From: Evansella caseinilytica
GTDB taxonomy: Bacteria; Bacillota; Bacilli; Bacillales; Salisediminibacteriaceae
DNA: 64,000 nucleotides
Direction of reading: 5' to 3'
Assembly (NCBI RefSeq): GCF_900107275.1
Contig: NZ_FNPI01000006.1
Coordinates: forward strand, 170,491-234,490
This document shows, one piece after another, positions 26,519 through 34,067 of this stretch. The notes under the pieces were generated by a model. That model made no database searches and had not been told where the DNA came from. It was given only the letters and a program-made list of their open reading frames with translations. The position numbers and the translations under genes were made by a program. The number at the start of each line of letters is the position of its first letter. Position 1 is the stretch's first letter.

Positions 26519-27707
26519 GGCTGTTCACCTCGCTTCCTGACAGAGCTGCAAGCACTTTACTTCGAATAATAATGCCGTTTAACCGCCGGTTTTCATCCAC
26601 CACAGCAATCGGAATGGAAGCGGTGGAGGAAAGCTCGAAAAGATCGTTGATCGGCGTGTCCAAACTAACAGTTGGAACCTCATTTTTTACAAGCGTGCGA
26701 ATGTTTTTTTCATTTTCTTTCACCGCTTTGGATACTTCATCGGCATGAACGATGCCGACTAACTCCCGATTGCGCCTTGTTACGAAAATACTGGAAATGC
26801 TGGCATCGCGCATTCGTTGCAGTGCAACGCGCGGACCGTCCTTTTCCAAATTAATCGTTTCCGGCCGGATCATCACATTTTGTGCCGTAAATACTTTTGA
26901 GCGGTCCACATCTTCTACAAAGCGTTCGACATAATCATCGGCCGGATGTGTCAAGATGTCTTCAGGAGTTCCCACTTGTACAACCGCCCCGTCCTTCATA
27001 ATCATAATCCGGTCACCGATACGCAGCGCTTCGTCAAGATCGTGGGTGATAAATACGATCGTTTTTTTCATTTTTTCTTGTAAATCCAGCAATTCATCCT
27101 GCATGTCTTTCCGAATGAGCGGGTCCAATGCAGAGAATGCTTCATCCATTAACAGGATGTCCGGGTCATTTGCAAGGGCGCGGGCTAAACCGACGCGCTG
27201 CTGCATACCGCCGGACAATTGATCAGGGTATTGCTCTTCATACCCTTTGAGGCCGACTAACGCCAGCGACTTCAGTGCCTGTTCCTTCCGATTTCCCTTG
27301 TCTTTCCCTTGTATTTCCAGTCCGTATTCCACATTTTGCAATATTGTCCGGAACGGGAAAAGTCCGAACTTCTGAAACACCATGCTCATCTTTTTACGGC
27401 GTACCTCACGCAGCTGTTTGTCGTTCATTTGTGCTAAATTCTCGCCGTCGATCCAGACATTTCCGCCGGTCGGTTCGATGAGCCGGTTCAACAAACGGAC
27501 AAGCGTTGACTTTCCGCTTCCCGAAAGCCCCATGATGACGAATATTTCCCCCTCCTCCACTTCAAAGGAGGCTTGATTGACACCGATCGTCATCCCGGTG
27601 TCATTGAGAATCTCCTCTTTTGTTTTCTTTTGCTCTAACATTTTTAAGGCTTGTTTCGGCCGCTTGCCAAACACCTTTGTTAAATTTTCAATCTTTAATT
27701 TTGCCAC
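26502..27707 (-). CDS. opuAA: Glycine betaine ABC transporter, ATP-binding protein with CBS pair
   Basis: About 401 residues. Walker A GLSGSGKST, signature LSGGMQQRVGLARALA, Walker B ILLMDEAFSALDP and H-loop ITHDLDEAL. The C-terminal tandem CBS domains (about 285-395) sense ionic strength in OpuA systems of this type. Of two in-frame GTG codons the second (27707) is preferred, since gaggtgg lies five bases before it. First gene of the operon; a sigma-A promoter lies at 27789-27817. Confidence 0.93.
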   Translation of the reverse strand: MAKLKIENLTKVFGKRPKQALKMLEQKKTKEEILNDTGMTIGVNQASFEVEEGEIFVIMGLSGSGKSTLVRLLNRLIEPTGGNVWIDGENLAQMNDKQLREVRRKKMSMVFQKFGLFPFRTILQNVEYGLEIQGKDKGNRKEQALKSLALVGLKGYEEQYPDQLSGGMQQRVGLARALANDPDILLMDEAFSALDPLIRKDMQDELLDLQEKMKKTIVFITHDLDEALRIGDRIMIMKDGAVVQVGTPEDILTHPADDYVERFVEDVDRSKVFTAQNVMIRPETINLEKDGPRVALQRMRDASISSIFVTRRNRELVGIVHADEVSKAVKENEKNIRTLVKNEVPTVSLDTPINDLFELSSTASIPIAVVDENRRLNGIIIRSKVLAALSGSEVNSHELDS

Positions 27708-27788
27708 ATATGCCACCTCGTTAATAAAAATCTTCCGCTGCCGGCAAGGGGAAGGTGAAAGAAAATCGACCTGCGTATGACTTCATTT

Positions 27789-27817
27789 ACTATAAGCCTT
27801 TTGTGATAATTGTTCAA
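27789..27817 (-). promoter_or_regulatory. Sigma-A promoter of the opuA operon
   Basis: On the minus strand TTGAAC (27817-27812), 17-bp spacer, TATAGT (27794-27789). Faces opuAA. The divergent GbsR-type regulator gene starts 180 bp away, so its operator may overlap this site. Confidence 0.75.
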
Positions 27818-27996
27818 ACTGTATATTTACTACTTAATGTTTAAAAAGTTTGTTCAGAAAAAACTGTATATATGTTATGGATACTTTTCTTTTAAATCCT
27901 CCATAATGCTGTCGAATCATCACCGGTCCGCTGTTTTCATCTGTCGGGGAGATTTGCTACCATTTCAAATAAGAGAGGTTTTGGAGGAGGCACGTG

Positions 27997-28575
27997 ATGT
28001 CCGGTAAAATCAATAGGTATGAGAAGGATTTAGATAAGCTTGAACAGGCGCGCAACCGCTTTATTTCGGAGATTGCGAAAAACGTCCATTTATATGATAT
28101 TACTCCTTCTGCAGGCCGACTGTATGGCACTGTTTTTTTTGCAGAAGCGCCGATGACCTTGGATGATATGAGCAAAGCACTCGGCATGAGCAAGACGAGC
28201 ATGAGCACCGGTATCCGCTCGCTGTTGGATGCCAATATGGTGGAGCGTGTCTGGGCACGAGGCATTCGAAAGGATCTGTATAAAACGGAGGACGACTGGT
28301 ATAAATCATTTTCCAATGTGTTTATCACGAGGTGGAAAAACGCGACGGATTTAAACATGGGGGCGATTCGAGCTACAAAGGAGCTCCTCGTTCGATTAAT
28401 AGAAGAAACAGAACATGAGGATATTCGCGAAAAAGCACGGCGTGATCTCGAAAAATTAGCTCACGCAGAGCAGTATTACGACTGGTTGACGGAGGTTATT
28501 TCATTATTCGAAACCGGAAAAATCTTTGAGATTGTTCCTAAACGGACGAATGAAAGACTGGAAAAACATCAATGA
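27997..28575 (+). CDS. GbsR/MarR-type transcriptional regulator
   Basis: 192 residues. A winged helix at about 40-100 (PMTLDDMSKALGMSKTSMSTGIRSL) is followed by RVWARGIRKDLY, the GbsR-family wing, and a helical C-terminus. GbsR and OpcR in Bacillus repress choline/betaine uptake and conversion genes and respond to choline. ATG 27997 follows ggagg (27983-27988); the adjoining GTG at 27994 is less well placed. Divergent from opuA, so control of opuA is the natural reading. Ends in a hairpin terminator. Confidence 0.88.
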   Translation: MSGKINRYEKDLDKLEQARNRFISEIAKNVHLYDITPSAGRLYGTVFFAEAPMTLDDMSKALGMSKTSMSTGIRSLLDANMVERVWARGIRKDLYKTEDDWYKSFSNVFITRWKNATDLNMGAIRATKELLVRLIEETEHEDIREKARRDLEKLAHAEQYYDWLTEVISLFETGKIFEIVPKRTNERLEKHQ

Positions 28576-28612
28576 ATGCGAAGTAAACAAAAGATAGTTG
28601 CACATTGACGCG

Positions 28613-28663
28613 AGGGTGTCTCAAAGGATTGCAAATGACCTTGAGACACCTTCATTTTGTTTT
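28613..28663 (+). terminator. Terminator of the GbsR-type gene (GGTGTCTCAAA palindrome)
   Basis: agggtgtctcaaagg (28613-28627) with ccttgagacacctt (28639-28652), then a T-rich tail. The stem shares its sequence with hairpins at 15243-15282 and 32352-32400, a second palindromic family. Confidence 0.85.
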
Positions 28664-28703
28664 GATATAATGAGGTAGACAAATGGAACAAAAGGATGAG
28701 ACG

Positions 28704-28796
28704 ATGCGAAAGAAAAATTATTTACTTGCACTCTATTTATTGATCGCGGGCTTCATCGGCGGGGCTTTGTATTGGGTATGGGTATTTACGAAATAG
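28704..28796 (+). CDS. Small single-helix membrane protein
   Basis: 30 residues, beginning MRKKNYLLALYLLIAGFI: a short positive N-terminus, one membrane helix and the end VWVFTK. aaggatg (28691-28697) precedes ATG 28704 by seven bases; ATG 28683 would also be in frame. A TATAAT lies at 28666-28671, with TTGAGA at 28641 at 19-bp spacing, overlapping the upstream terminator arm. No family recognised. Confidence 0.55.
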   Translation: MRKKNYLLALYLLIAGFIGGALYWVWVFTK

Positions 28797-28841
28797 TTTT
28801 AAACACGCTTGATTGCCGTTTTACCACTGAAATTATCTTTT

Positions 28842-28867
28842 TGAAACGTAATAGGAAGAAAAACGAC
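28842..28867 (+). promoter_or_regulatory. ECF (sigma-X-like) promoter of the sigX operon
   Basis: TGAAAC (28842-28847), 16-bp spacer, CGAC (28864-28867): the -35/-10 pattern used by ECF sigma factors of the SigX/SigW group. Placed 27 bp before the sigX start, it implies autoregulation. Confidence 0.7.
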
Positions 28868-28893
28868 AAATAAGCTGAGAGGGAGGGAAGCGC

Positions 28894-29439
28894 GTGGGAG
28901 AGGAATTTGAGCGCTTGTACGAGACCTATCACCACACCCTTTTCCAATATTTATTTTATATGGTTCGCAATCGCGAAATTGCAGAAGAGCTTGTGCAGGA
29001 AGTATATATAAAGGTTCTCCACTCTTATCAATCCTTTCAAGGGAAAAGCAGTGAAAAAACATGGCTGTATTCGGTAGCCAAGCATGTCGGGATCGACTGG
29101 ATCCGCAGTCAGACCCGAAAAAAGCGGAAATGGGAAGGCAAGCAGTTTGAATGGAGTGAAAGAGAATTCGAAATACAGGATCACTCCCCTCTGCCGGAGG
29201 AAATACTTGTCCAAAAGGACGAAATTCAACAAATTTATCAAACGTTAAAAATGTGTACGGAAGATCAACAGCAGGTCATCATTCTTCGATATATACAAAT
29301 GTTAAGTATTTCGGAAACAGCTGACGTTCTTGGCTGGACGGAAAGCAAAGTGAAAACAACACAGCACCGTGCCATCAAGGCATTGAAGCAGCATTTGGAA
29401 AACAGCTATAAGTATTCGGTAAAGGAGGTAAGCGAATGA
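28894..29439 (+). CDS. sigX: ECF RNA polymerase sigma factor, SigX-like
   Basis: 181 residues. Region 2 (LYETYHHTLFQYLFYMVRNREIAEELVQEVYIKVL in pieces) and the SSEKTWLYSVAKHVGIDWIR segment match SigX closely. Region 4 lies at about 105-165 with LRYIQMLSISETADVLGWT as helix-turn-helix. SigX controls surface-charge and envelope genes in Bacillus. GTG 28894 follows gagaggg. The stop overlaps the next ATG by four bases, so sigma factor and anti-sigma factor are co-translated. Confidence 0.9.
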   Translation: MGEEFERLYETYHHTLFQYLFYMVRNREIAEELVQEVYIKVLHSYQSFQGKSSEKTWLYSVAKHVGIDWIRSQTRKKRKWEGKQFEWSEREFEIQDHSPLPEEILVQKDEIQQIYQTLKMCTEDQQQVIILRYIQMLSISETADVLGWTESKVKTTQHRAIKALKQHLENSYKYSVKEVSE

Positions 29440-30680
29440 CACGAAAATCAAGCTGGGATGAGAAAAAAATAACGAGTCATCTGCAACAGCTTCCTCCGGT
29501 GAAAGATCGTCGATCAAAGGAAGAAGTATTTCAGGCTGTTCAACAAAAACTCGAAGAGAGAGAGACGGAGGATCGCGGTTCTCTGGTAGGTAAGAAAAAA
29601 AGCGGATGGTTGCTGCCGGCTATCGCTTCAACAGCTGCTGTGCTGCTTCTCCTTATCCTCCTGCCTTCCTTTCTAAACAATCAGCAGCACTTAACAAGTG
29701 ACAGCGGAGGAGAACAAGAGGCGTCAATGGAAAACAGGACCAATGAAGTAAACATCCTCATGGAAGATGGGGAAGCCGGAGCTGTGGAAGAAGATGCCGA
29801 TGAAGCGGCGGACAATGAAGAGGCAGCGGATCATTCCGGTGAAATGAATGTAACGGTGCAGGCTGAGACGGTCCTTGTGCCGATCCCCCATACGGAACAG
29901 GTTGAGGCAGCGGCTACGGTAAATCCGCGAACATTTGTCAAGCGTGAACCGCTGGAAATGAGTGAGGAAACCGGGGAAACGCTGGAAGAAATGCTTGTTT
30001 ACGTGTTAACGTCGGACCAATTCGGCACCGCCGATATTTTTCAAGGCTTACAAACGGTCGCTTTTGATGAAGGAGACAAAGCAGCAACGCTGGATTTTAC
30101 GGAAGAAAACAGGCTGGAAAGCCTTGCAGGCGATGAATACCAGCAAGCCTACGGTACGATCGTTGAAGTATTCAGCTCCTATGGTTTAGAGGAAGTAAGG
30201 CTTACTGTCAATGGAGAAGCGGATGTCACCTTCGGCCCTGAAGGACAGCTGGAGAAAATCGAACTCCTGCCGGATAACCGTGGGTATTATCTGTACAAAG
30301 CTGCGGACGGCAACCGTTATTTTTTAAGAGGCGCTGTGGTCGGCGAACAAATCGGCGATCATTCTGATACACTATTTACATTTGCAGAGACGCTGGAGAA
30401 AATGCGTTCCGTTCGCCCGGATGCCTGGTATGACTCAGCGATACCGGAGAGCGTGGAGTTTGCCGAAGTTGTTGTTGACGGCGACTATGCAACGGTAGAA
30501 CTGGCTCCGGACAGCAGCTTTGCCGACGATGAACAATTCCGGTTGATGGTGAGTGCGATTCAGTTGGCGGCGAGCGATTTTCCGCTGAACTACATTGAGT
30601 TTGAAGGGGCGGCAGTGGAACAAATGACAATGAACGACGTCCTTTATGAACAAGTGGAACACTTGAGATTGTTTGATTGA
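29436..30680 (+). CDS. rsiX: Anti-sigma factor, RsiX-like, with GerMN-type extracytoplasmic domain
   Basis: 414 residues. The cytoplasmic N-terminus (SSWDEKKITSHLQQLPPVKD) would bind the sigma factor. A single membrane helix lies at about 63-84, followed by a very acidic linker (about 100-145). The C-terminal domain contains GDKAATLDFTEENRLESLAG and EVFSSYGLEEVRLTVNGE, a GerMN-like pattern also seen in RsiX. It is longer than the B. subtilis protein mainly because of the acidic linker. Partner identity rests on the four-base overlap and fold. Confidence 0.85.
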   Translation: MTRKSSWDEKKITSHLQQLPPVKDRRSKEEVFQAVQQKLEERETEDRGSLVGKKKSGWLLPAIASTAAVLLLLILLPSFLNNQQHLTSDSGGEQEASMENRTNEVNILMEDGEAGAVEEDADEAADNEEAADHSGEMNVTVQAETVLVPIPHTEQVEAAATVNPRTFVKREPLEMSEETGETLEEMLVYVLTSDQFGTADIFQGLQTVAFDEGDKAATLDFTEENRLESLAGDEYQQAYGTIVEVFSSYGLEEVRLTVNGEADVTFGPEGQLEKIELLPDNRGYYLYKAADGNRYFLRGAVVGEQIGDHSDTLFTFAETLEKMRSVRPDAWYDSAIPESVEFAEVVVDGDYATVELAPDSSFADDEQFRLMVSAIQLAASDFPLNYIEFEGAAVEQMTMNDVLYEQVEHLRLFD

Positions 30681-30686
30681 GTGAAC

Positions 30687-30732
30687 AGGTGCTTCGAAAG
30701 GAGGGGGGATTCCTCTTTGAAGCACCTTTTTC
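30687..30732 (+). terminator. Terminator of sigX-rsiX
   Basis: aggtgcttcgaaaggagg (30687-30704) pairs with cctctttgaagcacct (30712-30727), followed by TTTTT. Confidence 0.88.
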
Positions 30733-30807
30733 TATCGGCGTCCAATGAGAGCGGTCTGTTTTTCAACGGCAAAATTAGAAATAGTGCGATACTCCAATTA
30801 AAACCCT

Positions 30808-31083
30808 TTAATTTACTTTGCTCCCCCTTTTAACGAATAATACAAACCAAGCAATAATAAAAGAGACAAGGGGAAAGATAACATTCCACATAGTTAAACT
30901 TAGATGTCCATAACCTATCCAACTAGTAATGGACTCGTAAGCGAAATTTAGTAATAATGTGCAAATAGGAGCAATGTATAGTTTTTTCGTAAAAATGGAA
31001 GCAACTAGACCTAAACCAATAACAAATAATGGCACAATAACTAATTGCATTAAAAAAGGATCAATAGAGTTTAGCGTATTCAT
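30808..31083 (-). CDS. Small membrane protein, DUF2651-like
   Basis: 91 residues with three hydrophobic helices (about 9-31, 34-52, 63-85). NTLNSIDPFLMQLVIVPLFV resembles the N-terminus of the YbeF/DUF2651 proteins of Bacillus. Start at the internal Met (31083) after ggaggt. A repeat half-element (gtgtttgttcaaaaggtcg, 31112-31130) lies just upstream. Function unknown. Confidence 0.6.
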   Translation of the reverse strand: MNTLNSIDPFLMQLVIVPLFVIGLGLVASIFTKKLYIAPICTLLLNFAYESITSWIGYGHLSLTMWNVIFPLVSFIIAWFVLFVKRGSKVN

Positions 31084-31214
31084 AATAAATGACACCTCCA
31101 ATTATATTAATAGTGTTTGTTCAAAAGGTCGTTTTCTCCTTTTTATCGCCACTTATAGTATAGTTATGTTTAACGGAAGCGCAAAGATAAACTTAAACAC
31201 AGGTGGTGGCATCG

Positions 31215-32102
31215 ATGGATACCGTTACACATACGCTGTTTGGACTGGCTTTATACGGCGCTGTCGATAAACGCCGGTTTACAAGAAAAGAAAAGCAGGC
31301 ACTTTTGGTTACGACGATCATCGGAAGCCAAATTCCTGATATCGATGTCGTCTCCCAGCTGTGGGATACCGAGGGGCAATACCAAATGTGGCATCGCGGT
31401 CTCACCCATTCAATTTTTATGGTGCCGGTGTTTTCCTTCCTTATCTATTGGTTTGTGCGGTGGATATGGAAGGTAAAGCAGCCGATATATTTTTACATGG
31501 CTGTGATCGCTGTGTTGATACATAGTACAAGTGATTTGTTCAATGCTTGGGGAACGGGATATTTTGAGCCGTTCGCTTCTGTGCGCATTACCTTTGGTAC
31601 AATACCAATCGTTGACCTTGTATTTTGGGCGATTCTTTTAACGGCCTTCATTATCAGCAGAAAAACAACACAGTGGCCGAAGCATATTGTTTATCGGACG
31701 GCATGGGTATGTATCACGTTCCATATAATCATTCAAACGATTCAAGGATTTGTCATTTATCAGCAATACAGTGGAGAGTATGAAGACGTCGCACTGGCGG
31801 CCTCGTTTGTTCCTGGCAACTTCTCGGTGATTGCGAAAGAAGAGGAGGAGGTGTCGATCTATCAGGCATCCTTGTTTCAGAAAGACCGACTACAATATGT
31901 ACTTGAAAGTGAGGAAGGTGCAGACTTGAATCTGTTATTTGCGAACAAACCGGAAGCAGAAACGTTGTATGAATGGGCGCCATTTGTCGTTATTGTCGAT
32001 GATGATGAAATGCTCGGTATTTATGACCCGCGATTTTACAGGAACGGACAATCTTTCTTATTTGAGTATATGAAACGAGATGAATTAGGTGAAGAAAGTT
32101 AG
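31215..32102 (+). CDS. Membrane-bound metal-dependent hydrolase, YfhP/YdjM-like
   Basis: 295 residues. The N-terminus MDTVTHTLFGLALYGAV carries the first His ligand; IGSQIPDIDVV, HRGLTHSIFMVP and LIHSTSDLFNAWGT complete the Asp/His pattern of this membrane hydrolase family. About four membrane helices, then a C-terminal soluble domain (about 195-295). ATG 31215 follows aggtgg (31201-31206). Physiological substrate unknown; some relatives act on membrane lipids or LexA-regulated stress functions. Confidence 0.85.
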   Translation: MDTVTHTLFGLALYGAVDKRRFTRKEKQALLVTTIIGSQIPDIDVVSQLWDTEGQYQMWHRGLTHSIFMVPVFSFLIYWFVRWIWKVKQPIYFYMAVIAVLIHSTSDLFNAWGTGYFEPFASVRITFGTIPIVDLVFWAILLTAFIISRKTTQWPKHIVYRTAWVCITFHIIIQTIQGFVIYQQYSGEYEDVALAASFVPGNFSVIAKEEEEVSIYQASLFQKDRLQYVLESEEGADLNLLFANKPEAETLYEWAPFVVIVDDDEMLGIYDPRFYRNGQSFLFEYMKRDELGEES

Positions 32103-32289
32103 GATTAGGAGAGTTCCGTCGATGATTGTTTCCCGGGAAATAATTTGTAGAAATTGAGAAATATATTGTGGAAGCGTCTGAACAAACCGGTGCTAATTTG
32201 ACAAACGGCTGGTCAATGAACGTCATGGTCGGCTCTGTTCATGCCATTGAAGTTGTTGTTTTAGAGGATCTTTTCAATAAAATTGCCCT

Positions 32290-32338
32290 TTGCTTTTGTC
32301 CCCCTTCACACCGTACGTAAAGGGAGGGGCAAAAGCAA
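32290..32338. repeat. Inverted repeat
   Basis: ttgcttttgtccccctt and aagggaggggcaaaagcaa form a long imperfect stem with the loop cacaccgtacgta. It follows the YfhP-like gene by about 190 bp and stands next to the terminator at 32352, so it may be a stalled end structure. No gene lies in 32103-32405. Confidence 0.6.
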
Positions 32339-32351
32339 GAAAGTCTGTGGG

Positions 32352-32400
32352 TGGTGTCTCAAAAGGGTGTTTTTTCCCTTTTGAGACAACCCCTTTTTTG
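32352..32400. terminator. Hairpin terminator after rocR (GGTGTCTCAAA palindrome)
   Basis: gtgtctcaaaaggg pairs with cccttttgagacaac around gtgttttt; flanked by T6 on the plus side. Same stem sequence family as 28613 and 15243. Confidence 0.75.
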
Positions 32401-32405
32401 AAAAA

Positions 32406-33809
32406 TTACGACGAATTTATTCCGTACTTTCTCAGGCGATACTGCAGGCTTTGCCGGCTCAGGCCTAATTTTTCGGCTGTTCTCGTAACGTTACCTTGAT
32501 GTTGCTCCAGCACTTGCTGGATGTAAAGCTTTTCTGCGTCTTCCATATATGCCTGCAACGATCTTACCGACTGTGTTTCCGATAAATATAATTTGGACGG
32601 CTGTGTGTACGATTCGTACAGAGGAAATTTATGTCGCACATGTATTGGCAGATGTGTATAGTCAATGACTTCATCATAATGTATCAGGTTCATTGCCCCC
32701 TCAATCATATGCTCCAATTCGCGGACATTTCCGGGCCAGTCGGATGCCGCAAACAAGTTCATCACTTCAGGAGCAATTCCCGGAACCTGAAGCTGAAACC
32801 GCCGGTTATATTTGTTAATAAAATGGGCTGTCAAAGGAGCGAGGTCTTCTTTCCGTTTTCTTAATGGAGGAACGGCGATGGACACAACGCTCAAACGGTA
32901 ATACAAATCTTCGCGGAGCCGTTTTTTTTCAATAGAGACGAGCGGATCTTCATTTAAGGTTGCGATAATGCGAACATCGATGGGCCGATTTTTTGTGTCG
33001 CCGATTCTGCGAATCGATTTTTCTTGAAGGGCTCGCAGCAGCTTCGCTTGCAACGACGCGTTCAGTGAATTTATTTCATCCAGCATCAGCGTGCCGCCGT
33101 CCGCTTGCTCGAATAATCCGGGGTGCTCCGTCGCTCCTGTAAATGCTCCTTTCACGGTTCCGAATAAAATGCTTTCGATTAACGTGTCAGGCAAGGCGGC
33201 GCAGTTTTGACTGATAAACGGCTTCGCGGATCTGGCGCTGCCATTGTGGATGCTCTGAGCAAACAGCTCTTTTCCTGTTCCCGTTTCCCCATAAATCAGT
33301 ACGGAAGAGGTAGTGCGGGTTGCCTTTTTTGCGCTATGAATCACCTCTTTAATCGCATCGCTGTCACCGATGATGTTGTCGAAGGTATATTTCGCTTCAT
33401 TTTTATCCCATGCTGATTCTCTCGTAAGCCGTTCCAGCTTTGTAATATCCTTGGCAATCTCAACAGCACCGATGATATTGCCGTCAATCATCAGCGGGAA
33501 AGTATCATTGATAGTTGTAATTTGCTGCCCCTTGTAGGTAAAATACGTTTGCTTTGCATTTTTTCTTACTGCCCCTTTTCTTAAAGCTTGAAGCAGCCGG
33601 CTCTCTTCTTCGCTGTTAAATAAAAAGATATCCATAATATTTTTTGCCAGGACATCTGTCTTGTCCATTCCTTCAATTTCAGACATTTTTTTATTGTAAA
33701 TGACAGACAGGCCCTCATGGTTGATAACATGGATGCCGACATCAATCGCATCCAGCAATTGGATGTAGCTCTGGTGCAGATGCGGGAGTGACGTTAACTG
33801 ACTCAACAC
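32406..33809 (-). CDS. rocR: Sigma-54 dependent activator of arginine/ornithine catabolism
   Basis: 467 residues. An N-terminal PAS-like sensor (about 15-125) precedes an AAA+ domain with Walker A GETGTGKE, the GAFTGA loop that contacts sigma-54 (KGAFTGATE), and Walker B GGTLMLDEIN. The C-terminal Fis-type helix-turn-helix (TRTAEKLGLSRQSLQYRL) ends the protein. Start GTG 33809 (next codon TTG) after aaggagg. Known RocR responds to ornithine or citrulline. Divergent from rocA, with two upstream-activator palindromes and a -24/-12 promoter between the genes. Confidence 0.93.
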   Translation of the reverse strand: MLSQLTSLPHLHQSYIQLLDAIDVGIHVINHEGLSVIYNKKMSEIEGMDKTDVLAKNIMDIFLFNSEEESRLLQALRKGAVRKNAKQTYFTYKGQQITTINDTFPLMIDGNIIGAVEIAKDITKLERLTRESAWDKNEAKYTFDNIIGDSDAIKEVIHSAKKATRTTSSVLIYGETGTGKELFAQSIHNGSARSAKPFISQNCAALPDTLIESILFGTVKGAFTGATEHPGLFEQADGGTLMLDEINSLNASLQAKLLRALQEKSIRRIGDTKNRPIDVRIIATLNEDPLVSIEKKRLREDLYYRLSVVSIAVPPLRKRKEDLAPLTAHFINKYNRRFQLQVPGIAPEVMNLFAASDWPGNVRELEHMIEGAMNLIHYDEVIDYTHLPIHVRHKFPLYESYTQPSKLYLSETQSVRSLQAYMEDAEKLYIQQVLEQHQGNVTRTAEKLGLSRQSLQYRLRKYGINSS

Positions 33810-33896
33810 TGAATCCTCCTTTCTGAAATGGCGAAACCGGTGGAATGGCAGTAAAACAAGCCTTACTGTTTATTTTACAAGCCTCGCTGCCGCTGC

Positions 33897-33954
33897 TGCA
33901 AATTATTATTGCACTTAACCGCAAATTTTTTTTTCAGTGCAAATTCACATTGCG
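33897..33954 (+). promoter_or_regulatory. Two RocR upstream activating sequences
   Basis: TGCAAATTATTATTGCA (33897-33913) and TGCAAATTCACATTGCG (33938-33954) are both TGCAA-N7-TTGC palindromes. Their starts are 41 bp apart, close to four helical turns, so bound dimers would face the same side. Located 42-100 bp upstream of the sigma-54 promoter. Confidence 0.8.
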
Positions 33955-33995
33955 TGGAGAGCAATGATTCAATACTGAAAATCAAGCTTTTAAAC

Positions 33996-34012
33996 TTGGC
34001 ACGATTTTTGCA
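33996..34012 (+). promoter_or_regulatory. Sigma-54 (-24/-12) promoter of the roc cluster
   Basis: TTGGCACGATTTTTGCA (33996-34012) has the invariant GG at -24 and GC at -12 with exact spacing and matches the consensus TGGCACN5TTGCA fully. Needs SigL and an AAA+ activator, here RocR. Confidence 0.95.
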
Positions 34013-34067
34013 AGCAGTATTAAATGTAAAATGATAATAAAAAGTTTAAAAAGGAGTGGATCAGTCT

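Noticed and set aside
27810..28007. 65-codon frame upstream of the GbsR-type gene
   Set aside because: Lies in the AT-rich divergent promoter region, with no ribosome site and overlapping the regulator start.
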